Of a DNA stretch of 62,000 nt, positions 47,974 through 61,949 are shown piece after piece (position 1 is the stretch's first letter; every line of letters begins with the position of its first letter). The DNA is from Glandiceps talaboti (lineage: Eukaryota; Hemichordata; Enteropneusta; Spengelidae): the NCBI RefSeq assembly GCF_964340395.1, contig NC_135568.1, forward strand, positions 367,501 to 429,500. Direction: 5' to 3'. The notes beneath the pieces were generated by a model. That model saw only the letters and a program-made list of their open reading frames with translations. It had not been told where the DNA came from and made no database searches. The position numbers were made by a program, and so were the translations under genes.

Positions 47974-48984
47974 TTAGGACGACACTTACAAGGTTAATCA
48001 GAATGGAAATAAGTTGTAATTGCTTCCTTGTGTTATCTTTAACAATACTTTTGTATGTTTATTTTCACAATATAATATTGCCAAATATTACCAGTATTAA
48101 CACAGTGCTAGTGCTAACATCTCACAAGCATGTGTTAGTAACTGCAAGTGTCTTTTACCAGGCCAATGTTAATGCCAGTGATAGCCTGCCCTCAGATGTT
48201 GTCACGTGGTCCAAGTGTACACATGAGAAGCTAATGATTGTCAGATTCCAGTGTGAACAATATGTTATTCTTTGACTGTTAGCTTGATTAGATACCAAAG
48301 TACTGCAGATACAGCTGTTACAATTTACATGTCTATAAATGGCCTGGAAATATAAACCTGGAAAAATTCCAAGTTTTAGATGAGTGTCAGACCTAACGTG
48401 GTCATACTCAACTGGCCCTAAACTCTGTTCTCACTTTATGTGTACAAGTTTGTGTGACGAAATGGGATGAAAAGTATGGCTAAATAACAACAATAATTAT
48501 AAAAATATATAATAACAATCATGATGTGATTAAGTGATGAATGTTATTAGGATTTTGGTAATAAAGTAATATCTTAGTAAATTTACTCAACTTTGAAATT
48601 TTGTAAAGAAGCCCAACTGCACTTGACATGTGTTCTGTCAGTTAGGATATTTCCAGCAAGGGTTTATGGGTAAAACATCTTATGATGACAACATTTTTAC
48701 CAAAATCTTTCACACTCTAGTCAAGACAAAGAGATGAGGGGAAAACTAACATAAAATATAATATCTTAGATTTCCTACACTGTCAGTAGTGTTAGGATTT
48801 AGCTCATTGAAGGGTTAATCTCACAATGTCAGTGTAACCAGGACATATGTCACAATCAGCTATCTATCATTTTTTTGGACTAAATACAAGTTTTTCGGGT
48901 AAAAATAACAATATTTGACATATTTAACATATTTGACAGGTTTAGTCATTTTAAAACTAATGTACAGAATTATTTTTATACTTG

Positions 48985-49145
48985 ATGTGTTTTTTATTGT
49001 TGCTTTTTAATGTATGTTGTTTTGTACGTATTTGTTTGTATTTTGTATGTTCTGCGGAGCCTGTAATTGGGATTTCATTCCTGTTGGTTTTCCGAATAAA
49101 TAAATAAATAAATAAATAAATAAAAATAAAATAAATAAATAAATG
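48985..49145 (+). mobile_element. Probable retroelement 3' tail ending in (AAAT)n
   Basis: A T-rich tail (ttgtttgtattttgtatgtt ctgcggagcctgtaattggg) runs into gttttccgaataaataaataaataa, like the gaataaat ending of the LINE remnant at 23130. No coding part is left. Confidence 0.4.
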
Positions 49146-50639
49146 TTTATTGCATAACAACATAACATAGCAAGTGATGATAGTAAAGCATTATACAAAA
49201 ATAATATTACAGAAATTGTGTGAATAAGATCCTGCAGGAAGACTACTGGATGTTCTGATATATATATATATGTGTGTGCCTTCATATCAGCTAGTATATT
49301 ATCGTATCTCCTTCTGTTGTACAGATTGTCATTGTATCCTCCATATTGGGGCAGTGATACGTATAGGAATATTACTAAAGCCTGCTTCATTATCAATTAT
49401 ATGTATATTGTGTATAATAACAAATATGTAGGGGAAATTGTTGTAAATTTCAGTCTATATTGGTGTACACGTTACCACATGGTACCTACTATATGGCATA
49501 CCATCAGTATGTACCACATGGCACCTACTATACATGTATGGCGTACCATCAGTACTCTTCAAAGAATATGCTAAATGTATTTTCAGGTAACAATGTGTCC
49601 CTTGTTTTCTTTATTTATAGTGTGAGCCAATCTTGTTGTGTGTGTACACCATATGAGAAAATATAGAGAATAATAATACATATATATGTACAGGAAATTG
49701 TATCTAAACTGTGAACCAATCCAGTGTGTAAAGTGTTATTCATTGTTTTACAAAACATTAAATCTTTGTACATCCTGAAAGAAAATATGTTTGAGTTGTC
49801 AGTGAATGAATGGTCAACCCTTTAATGAATTGGTTTCTAGTAAGTCTATGTAATGACACTCTACAAATAGGGTGTCAGTCTTTAAAGGGTTAAATCACTT
49901 GTCTCTTTCTTTACCACTGTGGTCCGGGTACTAGCCCATATCTGGGTTTCATGCCACGTAGTAAGAAACATGACTATCATTCAGTTTGTCTCTGCCAAAT
50001 AACACAGGTTTTCCTCAATACTTCAGTTTCACCTACATCACTACTGAACCCAATAGGGGTGGCCCTCACTGGAAAGTTGGGAGACAAGCATGGGTATGTT
50101 TTAATATAAAGAACTATGTAGGATTCTTATTATTATCTAAAGAAAACATTGAGAAGTTAATCCAATTTAGTGTAAAGGTTTATTGTACTCTAAGAGACTG
50201 TGGAGGTAAGGAGGGTTATATTTAGTACAGTTTATAGAGAAAATAAAGTAGGAATTACAAGTTAAATAATTAAAATAATATTATCCTTTTACAATTTAAC
50301 ATGGCAGGAAAAGCTCACTGGTACAGTTACAATGTACTTGGGGAACTAATACAAATTTTACCTGAAGTTACAACCATTAAAAAAAAACTGTTGAAACATA
50401 TGTTTCAGAATACTGTAATTGAACAGGTCTGATTTGCATGGTGTCATTTTTCAATATTCAGTAAATACATTTTGTATATCTGCCAGACTTTAATAGTATC
50501 ACATGTATGGAAATATAGATATAGATATCCAGAGTGTACAGAACTAATCTGGTGTACACGTTGCAGTATAACATACGTCATTGAGGTCATACATAACAAG
50601 GTATCCTATGTAATTTTATATTATTAATCTTTATTACAC

Positions 50640-50735
50640 TACACACACTACCAGATAGTGTGGTATGGTACAAATTATGAAAAAACAAAATGGAATATGA
50701 AATGTTCACAATTGATAAAAAGTATACAATCAATT
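50640..50735. mobile_element. Short dispersed repeat E, copy 2
   Basis: acacacactaccagatagtg tggtatggta ... gttcacaattgataaaaagtatacaat, the partner of the copy at 26592. Same orientation, with a short indel in the middle. Confidence 0.55.
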
Positions 50736-51951
50736 TGGTGCATGGAGCTACTGGAGAGCTAGTACATATGCAGTTTAAATACATGTATATATGTCTATCC
50801 ATGTCATGTAGGGAAAACCAGTTCACAGTGTGCCATGATTGACCGGACTTTAACCCAGACTGCAATTATGTAGGCTGATATCTTGGGAGAATGGTTTACT
50901 TCCATTGTAGTAGTAGTGTCAGAAAACTTTCCATAAATTATATGAAAAGAAATAACAGTTTACAAGGGTGGAGTTCTTTGATATAAAATATTTAGTGATG
51001 ACTGGTATGTAGCAATGATATGAAGTTGACGGAGAATAGATTTGGGTATTGCAGAAATTGAATGAGATAGTTAAATCATTGGGGTTTTACTTTCAAATTG
51101 GCTTTTCTTGGTTTACTAATGTAGCAGTACTGCATAAATTGTACATGTATATATTTTCATACCATATCTGCTGTCATGTGGGTTTGTATCTTTTAAGACT
51201 GACCACCTTTATCTGTGTATGGTATGCAAATTTTAGTTCCTTCCCCCAAATACAAGTATGTACATGAACAAGAAAAGTAGGTTACACTTAAAGCATACCG
51301 ATTACATAGAAACCTACTTGCAAACTTTGTGTGGGAACTGTACTTTGTGTGGGCACAACATTTTTTTTATATGTTTCCCATTACAGTCATGACTGTAAAA
51401 AAGCAAGTGAACAGAAAAAAGTATGATAAGGCATAACTTTTTTCAAAACTGTAACTATAACTTTGTGGCCATCTTCAACACAAGAAATATCAAAGCCAAA
51501 AATGACATGCTCAATATAGGAAGTAGTATCATTTTATGTCAAGACAAACTTCACTTTTACTTTCGTGGTCTTGTGAGGAGAAACTACAATTTTAGAAAGT
51601 ATGGCCATTATAGCCATTGGTCTTGCTCGATCTCTTTTGTTCCTATTGTTTAAAGTTCTGTTCAGGAATATTTTAAAGAAAGTGTTTGATATGTAGTCAA
51701 CCATAAAATAGGGTGGCAGTGTGCTTTGTACAATCCTTGGAATTATATTGCATTGGGAGTAGTGTTATTTATAGGTTTTAACTTTTATATCCAGCTCTTA
51801 CTGAAAGACCTGTATACAGTACTGTATGCAAACTTACAACGTTATACATGTACTAATACCCTTGTCACCTTGTGAAAGACTAGTATACTGCTATATGGCT
51901 ATATGGATATCTTGTGCTCACTGAATTTTGGGAGAGAGGGGGATCATTTTT

Positions 51952-52512
<561 letters not shown>

Positions 52513-52889
52513 TGTTGATTAGTTTACAACCTAAGACTAAGTCACACTGGACTCGTCTCCAGTTAATGTGAATGTAGTACTTTATCATAGCTGTAACGGA
52601 AGATATACAGAAAACAGTCTAAAGCTGCCTCGTCTTTTACTTCTTTGGTTCCCCAAAACATTAACAAAAAAACAATCAATATTGTTTGTGTTACAGTTCC
52701 AACATATTCATTTATTCTGTAGTTTAAAAGTAAACAACAGCTGTAATTTACTTTTAATGCATCCACAAAGCTCTTGTCCATATGGTGTACTGGCTCAATT
52801 TGCTCATAATATATCGACCTTTCCATCGTGAATCACAGCCTTTGTTGAATTATGATGGTCATATGGTTAGAGTGCTTTGACTGGTTTGG

Positions 52890-53285
52890 TCCATGCTACT
52901 CCCATTTGGAGGTGACTGGTCCTCAATGTCTTTCTTGTCTTCTTCACCTTTATGCTCTCCACAGACAACTTCTGATAACTGCATCCTAAAGACACCATTT
53001 GTCACTTACAAGCTTGGCGAGTGTTCTTTTTCTTTCACTGTTCCATCAATTTTGAACAGTCTTCCCCAAATACAATCTTCATCATTCTCACTCTAAGTCA
53101 TCTTTCCATTCTGCCCTTAAAACTTACCTATTTAAAACTTGACTCTCATTCATTTACACACTTCTCTATCTTCCATGTTTTCAAATTGTTTCTCAGTATC
53201 CTTTCATTTTGTAACTACATGTAGTTGTATGTCTGTACCTGGAGCTCTTCTTCCGAGAAATACTATAGGTACATTAGAAATTAGC

Positions 53286-53316
<31 letters not shown>

Positions 53317-53320
53317 TTAA
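52890..53320 (+). mobile_element. 3' end of a CR1/L2-like LINE, frame-broken
   Basis: One frame reads SDNCILKTPFVTYKLGECSF then S-F-T-V-P-S-I-L-N-S-L-P, matching the usual G-x-R-S-F-S...P-x-x-W-N-S-L-P pattern. After a frameshift K-S-S-F-H-S-A-L-K-T-Y-L-F-K-T and a stop (53142) match the usual F-K-S-x-L-K-T-x-L-F ending. The Trp is lost and the frame is broken, so this is a dead copy. It ends in a (TTA)n microsatellite at about 53288-53318. Confidence 0.75.
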
Positions 53321-53703
53321 TTCAAAATTGCTTAAGTCTTTGGGAAGATTTTAACAACCATCATGTACCAATTAAACCAGTGTATAAATGATGTCCTGGT
53401 AGGATAGAGGTTGCTGTGTGATGATTTTAATCCCATGTGCCAAGTTGCTCGACAGATTTCATGCTCCCTAGGGCATTAAGAAAATGAAAGGGAAATTTAC
53501 ATTAAGGTTGAGTGATCACCAATTGGGGAGTCAGTTTGTGTAGGTGTTTTAACATGTAAATTTCCCCATAAACCCATTCAGAAAAATCAATATTCTTGAG
53601 GAGTCATAACAGGTGCTATTATTTTCCCTAGGTTCCTTGCAAATATTATGCTAAACTTCAAGAAATTCATTTGATATATGCATGTATAATTATTTGTGTG
53701 TCT

Positions 53704-53749
53704 AATTCCACGGGTTCATAACATCATATATTTCTGAACCCGTGGAATT
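53704..53749. repeat. Perfect 15-bp inverted repeat (hairpin)
   Basis: aattccacgggttca (53704-53718) and tgaacccgtggaatt (53735-53749) are exact reverse complements around a 16-base AT-rich loop. Few such short perfect palindromes are seen in the intron; origin unknown. Confidence 0.85.
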
Positions 53750-55180
53750 CTATACTTTAAAAATGTCAAAAATAATTTTACAAAACCCTGTACACGTACT
53801 GGTGAGATTTGTATGAATTGAAGAAGCTTGTGTGCAAGAGTAGAAATCAGAGAGAATTCTGTGTTTGTGTTTCAATACCTATGAGAATCTATATATAAAA
53901 TTGATACACAGATCTGATTTTGAAACCATGAAATTTGAGATGTCTCAAGTTCAATTTCCAGAGGAACTGGTATTTTATTTATGTATGTAAATATGAGATT
54001 GTGACAAAATTATCAATTTATCATATTTCATTATTATCATATATCATTATACATGGTTTATGTTCCAGTATGACATTAACTTGATGTTTTCAATGACCTC
54101 CCACTATGTTTTTGTTAAGGGTGAGTACTAGAAAGTTCCCCCAGGCAGTTTACCAGGATTCTCACACAAGGATTATGGTACTATACTAACTAATTCATGT
54201 ATTTACGTCATTGAAACAGAGATTTTAATACATGTTGACTTATACACTGTACATGTTTTCATTAGAAAGTCTTCAGTTTTGATATTTGATAAAATCTGTT
54301 CTTAAAGATTATTTTGGCTGAAGTCATGGTGCGTCTTTATGACATATTTCATAAATGCCAATCTGGCAATAATTTTTTTTTTCTGAAAAATTGTGAATTG
54401 ATAATTGAAGCTGTAGCTTCACTTGTAGATTTAACAGTGCTGCATTTACTTGGTGTTGCAAGCTGTACTAGTTATGATTACTGGACTCTCAAACCATAAC
54501 AAAGATAACGTCACAACATTCCAAAGTAATTTTATTGATAATTGTACCAGTATACCACAAATAAATTATTGTATATTACTATAGGTATGCATACATCTGT
54601 CAGTCAGACCAGATAACTAGCATTGAACTATTATTATCCATAGCACAGACCAATAGTGACACAACAGCAATGTTTCCTCAGCTTCCTTGGGAGTTTTAAT
54701 TTGCGTTTTTATTTCACTGAGTATTGCATATGGACATTCATATTAATTTCGTACTAAACAGTAACATAATCACATAGAATGATGTGTACTAGCACGAATC
54801 TACATAGTGTAGACCCATCATTCTCTTACATATCTTTCAATACTTGCTTCTAAAGATATCTGAATACAGTATTTTACTCCAATGAAAAACTGATGGAAAT
54901 TCCTACTAGATTTTAAATTACCCGTGTTGGATGAATTACACAATATTTTGAAATAGAGGGCAAAGTAATATAAAAATTAAGCAGTTTTTGAATCCAATTA
55001 ATATCACTACTGAATGGTGTATGGAAAATTAGTAGATTGTTGATTTTATTGACAAGATGGGATTTTTTATAGCAAAGATTATGTTCTACCGTAATTCACC
55101 ATACTATTGAAATAGAGGGAATCTAATTTTATTCTAAAAGGTCAAAATTCCATTGTATGACATGTATCAGTCACTGACAT

Positions 55181-55217
<37 letters not shown>

Positions 55218-55412
55218 CACACACGTATACGTGCATGCATGCACGCACACATACACACACATACATACATACATACATACATACATACATACATACATAC
55301 ATACATACATACATACATACATACATACATACATACAGACAGACAGACATAGACACACGCACATGCTCACATATACATGAGCACATGCAAACTCACACAC
55401 ACACACACACAC
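55181..55412. repeat. Compound (CA)n(CATA)n(CAGA)n microsatellite
   Basis: A CA run (55181-55214), mixed CACG/CATG, a CATA run (55258-55336), a short CAGA run, and another CA run ending near 55412. Confidence 0.97.
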
Positions 55413-58343
55413 ACTACACTACACTGCCTCAGAAGTTGTACATATGAAGGGATAAGGGTAGATAAAACATAACTGTTTATTTATTCATAACTCTTTACAA
55501 GTGGCATATATGAATGTAGTTTATAAACAAGTAATAAGTAATTGACTTGGCTGTCGATCGTCTTGCTTGTCTCTTGTTTAATGTTTGGTCAGTATGTCCA
55601 TCCAGTTAGCCATTAAGTGTCTGAGATAGATTAGGTTTTATAATTGTATTGGTGGCTAATAATATACAATCTTTTTACAGGTTAGTACAAACTACATGTA
55701 GGGCAAGGTAAAAATGGAAGTTGTCTCTATACTTTCATTTTGTACAGCTTCTGTGCTTAATATCAGTAGAGATTGATTTGGAACCCTAGTACAAAATTGT
55801 CATTGGTGAAATTCCAGAGTGAAATACATGACAGTATGTAAATTGTGTATTTAGCAGACCCTAGTATCTATTCAATGTTACCACATGTAATTAATATTAT
55901 TTCATATTTTAAGACATAAGTAGTGATTATAAAATAAGTCAGGATAATAGCCAGTCTAAAAAGAAAGTATTTTGGTCAGGAATTCTAGGAATTCAATGTA
56001 TAGAAAACTGAAAATAGGTATATGCAAATGAACATTATCAGATAGTGTTCACAGAATTGCTAAATGTGCTTCGTGGAAATTGTTGGTGATTGTATTTTAT
56101 TACATCATTGCAATTAATCAAATATTTATGAAATCTTAGAAGCTAAAAAAATCTGTAACCTGTACATTTTATTTGTACCAAGTAAACTTATTTATACTAG
56201 GATAATGTACTGGTTTGTCTTTGAATTGAATGGTTGACTGATTGCAAGATAACCCATGACTGCACTCTGGGTTCAAGCCTGCCCACTGTTTGCTGGGTTT
56301 GAATATAAATTACCCAGGTCTGTACATAAGGTTGTCTAGTTTGACCCTCTGTGGGTACTCCAGTTTTCTTTTGTGTTAACACTAGAACACTATCAATGTA
56401 CAGTGGAGATATAAATTATAAGTTCTGATACTGTGTGTGGATTAATTGAATTATATTAATGTCTGGGATGGGTATAGGTACATAATTATGTTTATTTAGA
56501 TTCGGTTATAATAGTCGTGATGTGTTTTTATCCTTCTTGGATAATGAATTTGATATTTGGTACCTCTAATTTTATTCTTGAACTTGATATTAATGATTTA
56601 TGATATAAAAAACAACAAGAGTGTTATATGTGGTTTGATGCACTTTATTCAATTTATTGTGAGATTCTATTAATTTTCATATTCATGGAAACATTCTTAA
56701 AGTTAAAGACACTGAGACACTTCAGGGAAAGGTCTGAATGTTGTCTTTCACTGGAAATACAAGGCAGTTGTAAAATGTGTGCATAATGTACTCAATGTAT
56801 GCACAGTGTTCCTGGAAAGAGAAAGTGAAAATTAAACATGTCAGTTGAAACAGAAAGAATGAATGGGTTCGGGGAAACTGTACTCAGTTCTATCATTCAT
56901 TACATTTAATATCATTGATAGTATAAATAGTGTTTGTCTGGGGTAGACAGTCACTCTGCAGCCATGATCAGATTTGTTAGACTATGTCATGCAGTTGGAC
57001 TCAATTTATTACTGTAATCTCACACTCAGGATATAGTCGACTCGTGTATGAAATGGATACACAACCGTTGGTGTAGTAGCGGCATCCAGGCAGGTCATCT
57101 CATCTGCATATGTTGAATTATTGCTTGCAGCCTTTTCAGTCGTAAACTATACGTCGGTTACTTTGTGATGTATTGTCGTTATTGAAGAGCAGACCGAAAC
57201 TTTACCTATGGTACTTTGTGTCAAAAGACGTACATTGTACTACATTGTAGACCATACATAAGGTACACATTGTATACATAAGGTACTTTGTGTCAATGTG
57301 TGTGTACATTGTATCACATTGTTGTTAGTAAAAGTTAACTGAAACTGTACATAAGGTACATTATGATACATTGTGATTTATTCCACAGTAAGTGAGTGTG
57401 ACTACAAAAATATCTGGAATCTGTGACTAGTTCACAGGCTTAATTGCAAGAAGTTTGGTTGACATTCTTATTATTGGAAAACTAGTTAACACGGTGATAG
57501 GAAATCACAAAATTTCTTAGCAATATGCAAAATTTGTATCCATGGCGATATTCTCATACAAAATACATGCATCATCCATATTGGGTAAGTAACTTTCAGT
57601 CAATTCTATATATGTAGTATGGAGTCATTATGGTCAGTTAATTTGAATGGACAGTTTGGAATGTGCAGGTTGCAGGTTGCAGGTTAATGCCTTGCTGCTG
57701 CCTCTTTGTTTCGGAATGGCTAAAATCTTTGGGCAAAATTTGAATCATGATTGTGCTTCAGTCAACTCAGCTTTATAAATAGGGGACCTAGGTCAAAGAT
57801 TGTTATGGTGAAGGCTTTAGTCTTGTACACTTATAGAAGCTGCAATGGATAGTACATATATGCTCTGAACCACACACCTGGTCCCCCATCAACCCAACTG
57901 TATAATTTGGGACCGCATATGATAGAGATTGCAATGTGAATGCTTTAATCCTGTGCGCTTACAGAAGTTGCAATGGATTGTACACCCCAGGAGTTGTGGA
58001 AGTATATTTGTGCTGCTATAGATCAGTGTCAGGGGTATGAGCACAGTGTTGAAAAGTAGTGTATAAAACTAACATTGATATTTATGTTGTTATCATATGT
58101 ACATGCAAGTTAACAATGCCACCCATCTGTATAGTACAACAGATATCAATGTCAAAGAGAAATGTACAGTTTGTTTATTCTTATCATTCATATCTAATCC
58201 AGTCTTTTAAAGGTGATAACTTATTTTCTTATTAATTGTAAAGTTATAGGCTTGTCCTGTACATTACAGTCACAACTCTTTTACAAGTTGCTAGTTACAA
58301 CTAATAAAATCAAAGAGACATATTAGAGTTCAGTAAATGTATG

Positions 58344-58420
58344 TTTGTTTTGTGGTTTGTTTGTTTGTTGTTTGTTTGTTTGTTTGTTTGTTTGTTTGTT
58401 TGTTTGTTTGTTTGTTTGTT
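58344..58420. repeat. (TTTG)n microsatellite
   Basis: About 18 TTTG units with one interruption. Confidence 0.97.
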
Positions 58421-58511
58421 TTGGGGGGTATAAGGTTTATGACTTTGCTATGTGCATCTCACTTCTTAGTATTTAACACAAACCTAGTGTCCTTGAATAA
58501 GATGTAACAAT

Positions 58512-58840
58512 TATCTAATATAACAGAACCCAGTGACGTGCAAGTGTATGTGTGGCGTACTTAAGGTATTTGCACTACTAGTAGTACTTGCAGTGTTCTC
58601 TGTACCTGTACTTTCACTGCACGAGTGACAGTGCAGTAGAAAACACTGCAAGCATGAATGCAAATACCCTAGAATATAAGGTTCTGTTATTATTACAAGT
58701 TTATCTGAAACATCAGATTTCCCTAAAAAAGTTGCTGTGCGATCGCATGCTTTCATGTACACCTAACGATCGTGCCCTAAATTTTACACAGGTACAATGT
58801 ATGCAATAATGTTTTCAGTATTGCACTGCAGTGAAAATAC
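58512..58840 (-). mobile_element. Dispersed palindromic element, family D copy 2
   Basis: 58525-58690 is a long imperfect hairpin: aacagaacc ... ggtatttgcac, acttgcagtgttctctg and ttcactgcac on the left pair with agtgacagtgcagta, gaaaacactgcaag, tgcaaataccc and aaggttctgtt on the right. A tail follows (agttgctgtgcgatcgcatg ... gttttcagtattgcactgca) that is inverted relative to 20711-20830. No coding frame; MITE-like. Confidence 0.6.
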
Positions 58841-59289
58841 CATGAGTATATGTGCGTAACGGTGCAAGTAATCTGTGGTACATATGTAATAATATTTAAT
58901 ATACATGTAACAGATATATGCTATGAGAAAATCCATTCATGCATAATGCCACCAACTGTTGTAACATTACCTAAAGATGATTTTTAATGAGATTGAGAGG
59001 AAGTGTTATATGTAAACAGGGGGGACAAATCTGGTAAATCTTGTACACATTTCCATACCTTCTTTCCTGTACCATAATTTGGGTTGGGAAGTCTAGTAAA
59101 ACTGGATAATTTTCTGTATTCTGTGCAATAATTTAGTGAAAGTGTCTGGTAAACTCATGTAGATATTATCTACATATTACCATTAACAAAAGAACTGCAC
59201 ATCTTTTCTAGATTATTACAGTACCGATTATTTTTGTGTGTATTGTTATTTAATCTTCTTATTTCCATATGTTTTATTAAATAGTACAG

Positions 59290-59797
59290 GATGTACCCTT
59301 ATCAGTGAGTATTTGCTAGAATATATAGTAGGTGGATGTTATAGTGCTAAAACATAGTACATGATGTACTCGTTATCAGGGAGTACTTGATAGCATATAC
59401 AGTAGGTGGATGTTATAGTGCTAAAACATAGTACATGATGTACTCGTTATCAGGGAGTACTTGATAACATATACAGTAGGTGGATGTTATAGTGCTAAAA
59501 CATAGTACATGATGTACTCGTTATCAGGGAGTACTTGATAGCATATACAGTAGGTGGATGTTATAGTGCTAAAACATAGTACATGATGTACTCATTATCA
59601 GGGAGTACTTGATAGCATATACAGTAGGTGGATGTTATAGTGCTAAAACATAGTACATGATGTACTCATTATCAGGGAGTACTTGATAGCATATACAGTA
59701 GGTGGATGTTATAGTGCTAAAACATAGTACATGATGTACTCTTTATCAGGGAGTACTTGATAGCATATACAGTAGGTGAATGTTATAGTGCCATGTA
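59290..59797. repeat. 74-bp minisatellite, about 7 copies
   Basis: agtacatgatgtactcgtta, tcagggagtacttgatagca, tatacagtaggtggatgtta and tagtgctaaaacat repeat at 74-base steps (59357, 59431). Each unit includes the palindrome AGTACATGATGTACT. Confidence 0.96.
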
Positions 59798-60317
59798 CTG
59801 TACGGTAACCTGGAAATTATACATGCCACAAATCATTATATGAAATATTTTTAGAAATAAATATCTCATCCATAATTTATATTTAGTAGTAGTGCCAGTT
59901 AATACATGTAAAGGTTGTACAGACCTCATTCCAGGAGTCCATCATGATCCAAATTGATTGTATTTCTTTTGTAAACTAAATGTATATAGTGAAATATCAG
60001 TTAATATGTTTTTTAACAATGCACTTTCTTTTTTCCCTAAATATTTGAAAACAATATATATTTTTTCAATAGTAGTATATTCCATCATCATATGATAGGC
60101 ATTTATATAGATACAGCATTTAAACCACACTAATCTGTATAAGCAGACCTATAGTGTTTTTCATGATCCAACTGACCCAATATATCTTCATTTCACCAAA
60201 GGCATTTTACAAATCAGTGTCCTGTATCAGACAAAAAATCAAAACATTGTTCACTGATTGTTTGCTATGTGATCATTCATTTGTATTTGACATATGGTAT
60301 TTCCTATTATTTTTTCT

Positions 60318-60510
60318 GTCAGATATTAGCAAAGATGTATCATGAGGTCTCTAAATATCTTTTACTGATGAAATATTCAGTCAGATATTAGCAAAGATGT
60401 ATCATGAGGTCTCTAAATATCTTTTACTGATGAAATATTCAGTCAGATATTAGCAAAGATGTATCATGAGGTCTCTAAATATTTATCTTTTACTGATGAA
60501 ATATTCTTGT
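60318..60510. repeat. 62-bp tandem triplication just upstream of exon 3
   Basis: gtcagatattagcaaagatg, tatcatgaggtctctaaata and tcttttactgatgaaatatt are present three times, nearly identical, ending about 165 bases before the exon at 60675. Confidence 0.94.
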
Positions 60511-60674
60511 CAGATAGTGAAATAATCATGAGATTCCCTTCCAAGAAGTATTTTGATTCTAAGAGTAGAAATTTCATTATTATTGACTATGAGCCCAGAG
60601 TGTATGAATGTTTACTCTTGTAAAGATGCTTTATTTTTAATTAACTTGTCTTAATTTCCTTTACTATTTTTCAG

Positions 60675-60924
60675 AGTCATACATTAGCAATGCTTACAGG
60701 ATGTGAGGTGTTTGTAAAAGTTCTAGATGAAGCCAGTGTACCCCAGTTTTATGGGACAGAGTATTTTATCCGTCAGTATTATGAAGAAGGTATCAAAGCA
60801 GAAGAAGAGGACTTTGCTGTTTCCGGTGTCACGGGTCTCCCGGCAGAAACAACGGAACAGGAGGAAGCTCTTGATTTAAGCTGCAAGAGACAAGACGGTG
60901 GTGCTAAAGCAAAACATTTGTTAG
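60675..60924 (+). CDS. Divergent MADS-box-like protein, coding exon 3 (residues 47-129 plus 1 base): second half of the domain and linker
   Basis: The acceptor ttactatttttcag ends at 60674; the donor TTAG|gtaagt is at 60924|60925. It starts in phase 0 with S-H-T-L-A-M-L-T-G-C-E-V-F-V-K-V-L-D-E, the beta-strand half of an SRF-type MADS box (L-S-T-L-T-G-x-Q-V in SRF). F-Y-G-T-E-Y-F-I-R-Q-Y-Y then replaces the region after the box. An acidic linker (E-E-G-I-K-A-E-E-E-D-F) and EEALDLSCK follow. Residues 111-117 (ALDLSCK) fit the PxDLS-type motif bound by CtBP co-repressors, with Ala for the usual Pro. A nuclear regulatory role is inferred. Alternative: a protein in which the MADS fold is retained only for dimerisation. 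Confidence 0.8.
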
Positions 60925-61949
60925 GTAAGTAGAATGAATGGCAGGGTATGTATATCGTTGAAGATAACACTATTCTAGTTTATTCTAAGACCATTAACGA
61001 ATTCCTATCCCTGAATTTAATACTATTTTAAAATATAATATGCTTACTAAAGGAAAAATGGACACAACTGTGGAATGGTTGTGTGCAAGAGTGCTATAAG
61101 ATAAGGTCAGAGGTTAGGATATAATAATTGAATGTGGATTTTAATATAGAATGCACCATTTCCTAAGAAAAACAAGAAACATGAAACCATAAATAGCTCT
61201 TTATTATTTCAAAAGGACCTGACTTTTTTATAGCAAAGTATGAAATTTGTTACTAATTTATGGGAAACATTCCTATCCAGATTATATCATATCTATGATA
61301 GTTAGACATTATCCAAACAGCATACTTGTGTGGTAGAACACAACACAGCTCAGTACAGCACAGTACAGCACAGTACAGCACAGTAAATACAAAACAACAC
61401 AACACAATGCAGTACAGCACAGCACAGTAAATACAAAACAATACAACACAATGCAGTACAGCACAGCACAACACAACATAACATAACTTGGCATATAGCA
61501 CAGCACAGTACACCTCAGCACAGCACAGCACAGCACAGCTGAAGCAAACACAACACAGTGCAGTACAGTACAATACAGAATGATACAACACTACACAACA
61601 CAGCACAAATCACCTCAGCAAAACCCAACACAGTACCATGCAGTACAGAACAGCACATCATAGTGCAGTATAGTGGAACTTACAGAACGGTACATCGTAG
61701 TATAGTATGTACAACATAGTACAGTATCGTAGAGTGGAACTTACCGAACAGTACAGTACAGAACAGAACAGAACAGAAGAGTATGTATGTAGTGTGTGTG
61801 TGTATGTGGTGTGTGTGTGTGTGTGCATGCATGCATGCTTGCATGTGTGTGTATGTATGTATGAGTATTATACACATTATGGTTTTACATTATGTTACAT
61901 TTTGCACTTTGTATACATAATTATATTTTACATCTTATTCATTCTGTAG
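60925..61949 (+). other. Intron 3 of the MADS-like gene
   Basis: About 1 kb, gtaagt to cattctgtag. The right half is low-complexity repeat listed separately. No other exon seen. Confidence 0.7.
61330..61855. repeat. Degenerate CAGTA/CAGCA low-complexity repeat with a GT-rich end
   Basis: Pentamers such as cagta, cagca and caaca alternate irregularly over about 440 bases, then a (GT)n/(GCAT)n stretch covers 61790-61855. Cys/Leu/Val-rich minus-strand frames here are artefacts. Confidence 0.9.

Noticed and set aside
48003-48275. 90-codon plus-strand frame with a hydrophobic start resembling a signal peptide
   Set aside because: Single AT-rich frame just after a foldback element, with Leu/Ile/Val bias expected from base composition. 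No exon signals and no recognised family.
56221-56300. gggttcaagcc near 56271 as the B box of a tRNA or SINE
   Set aside because: No matching A box at the right spacing and no cloverleaf; a chance match to the B box.
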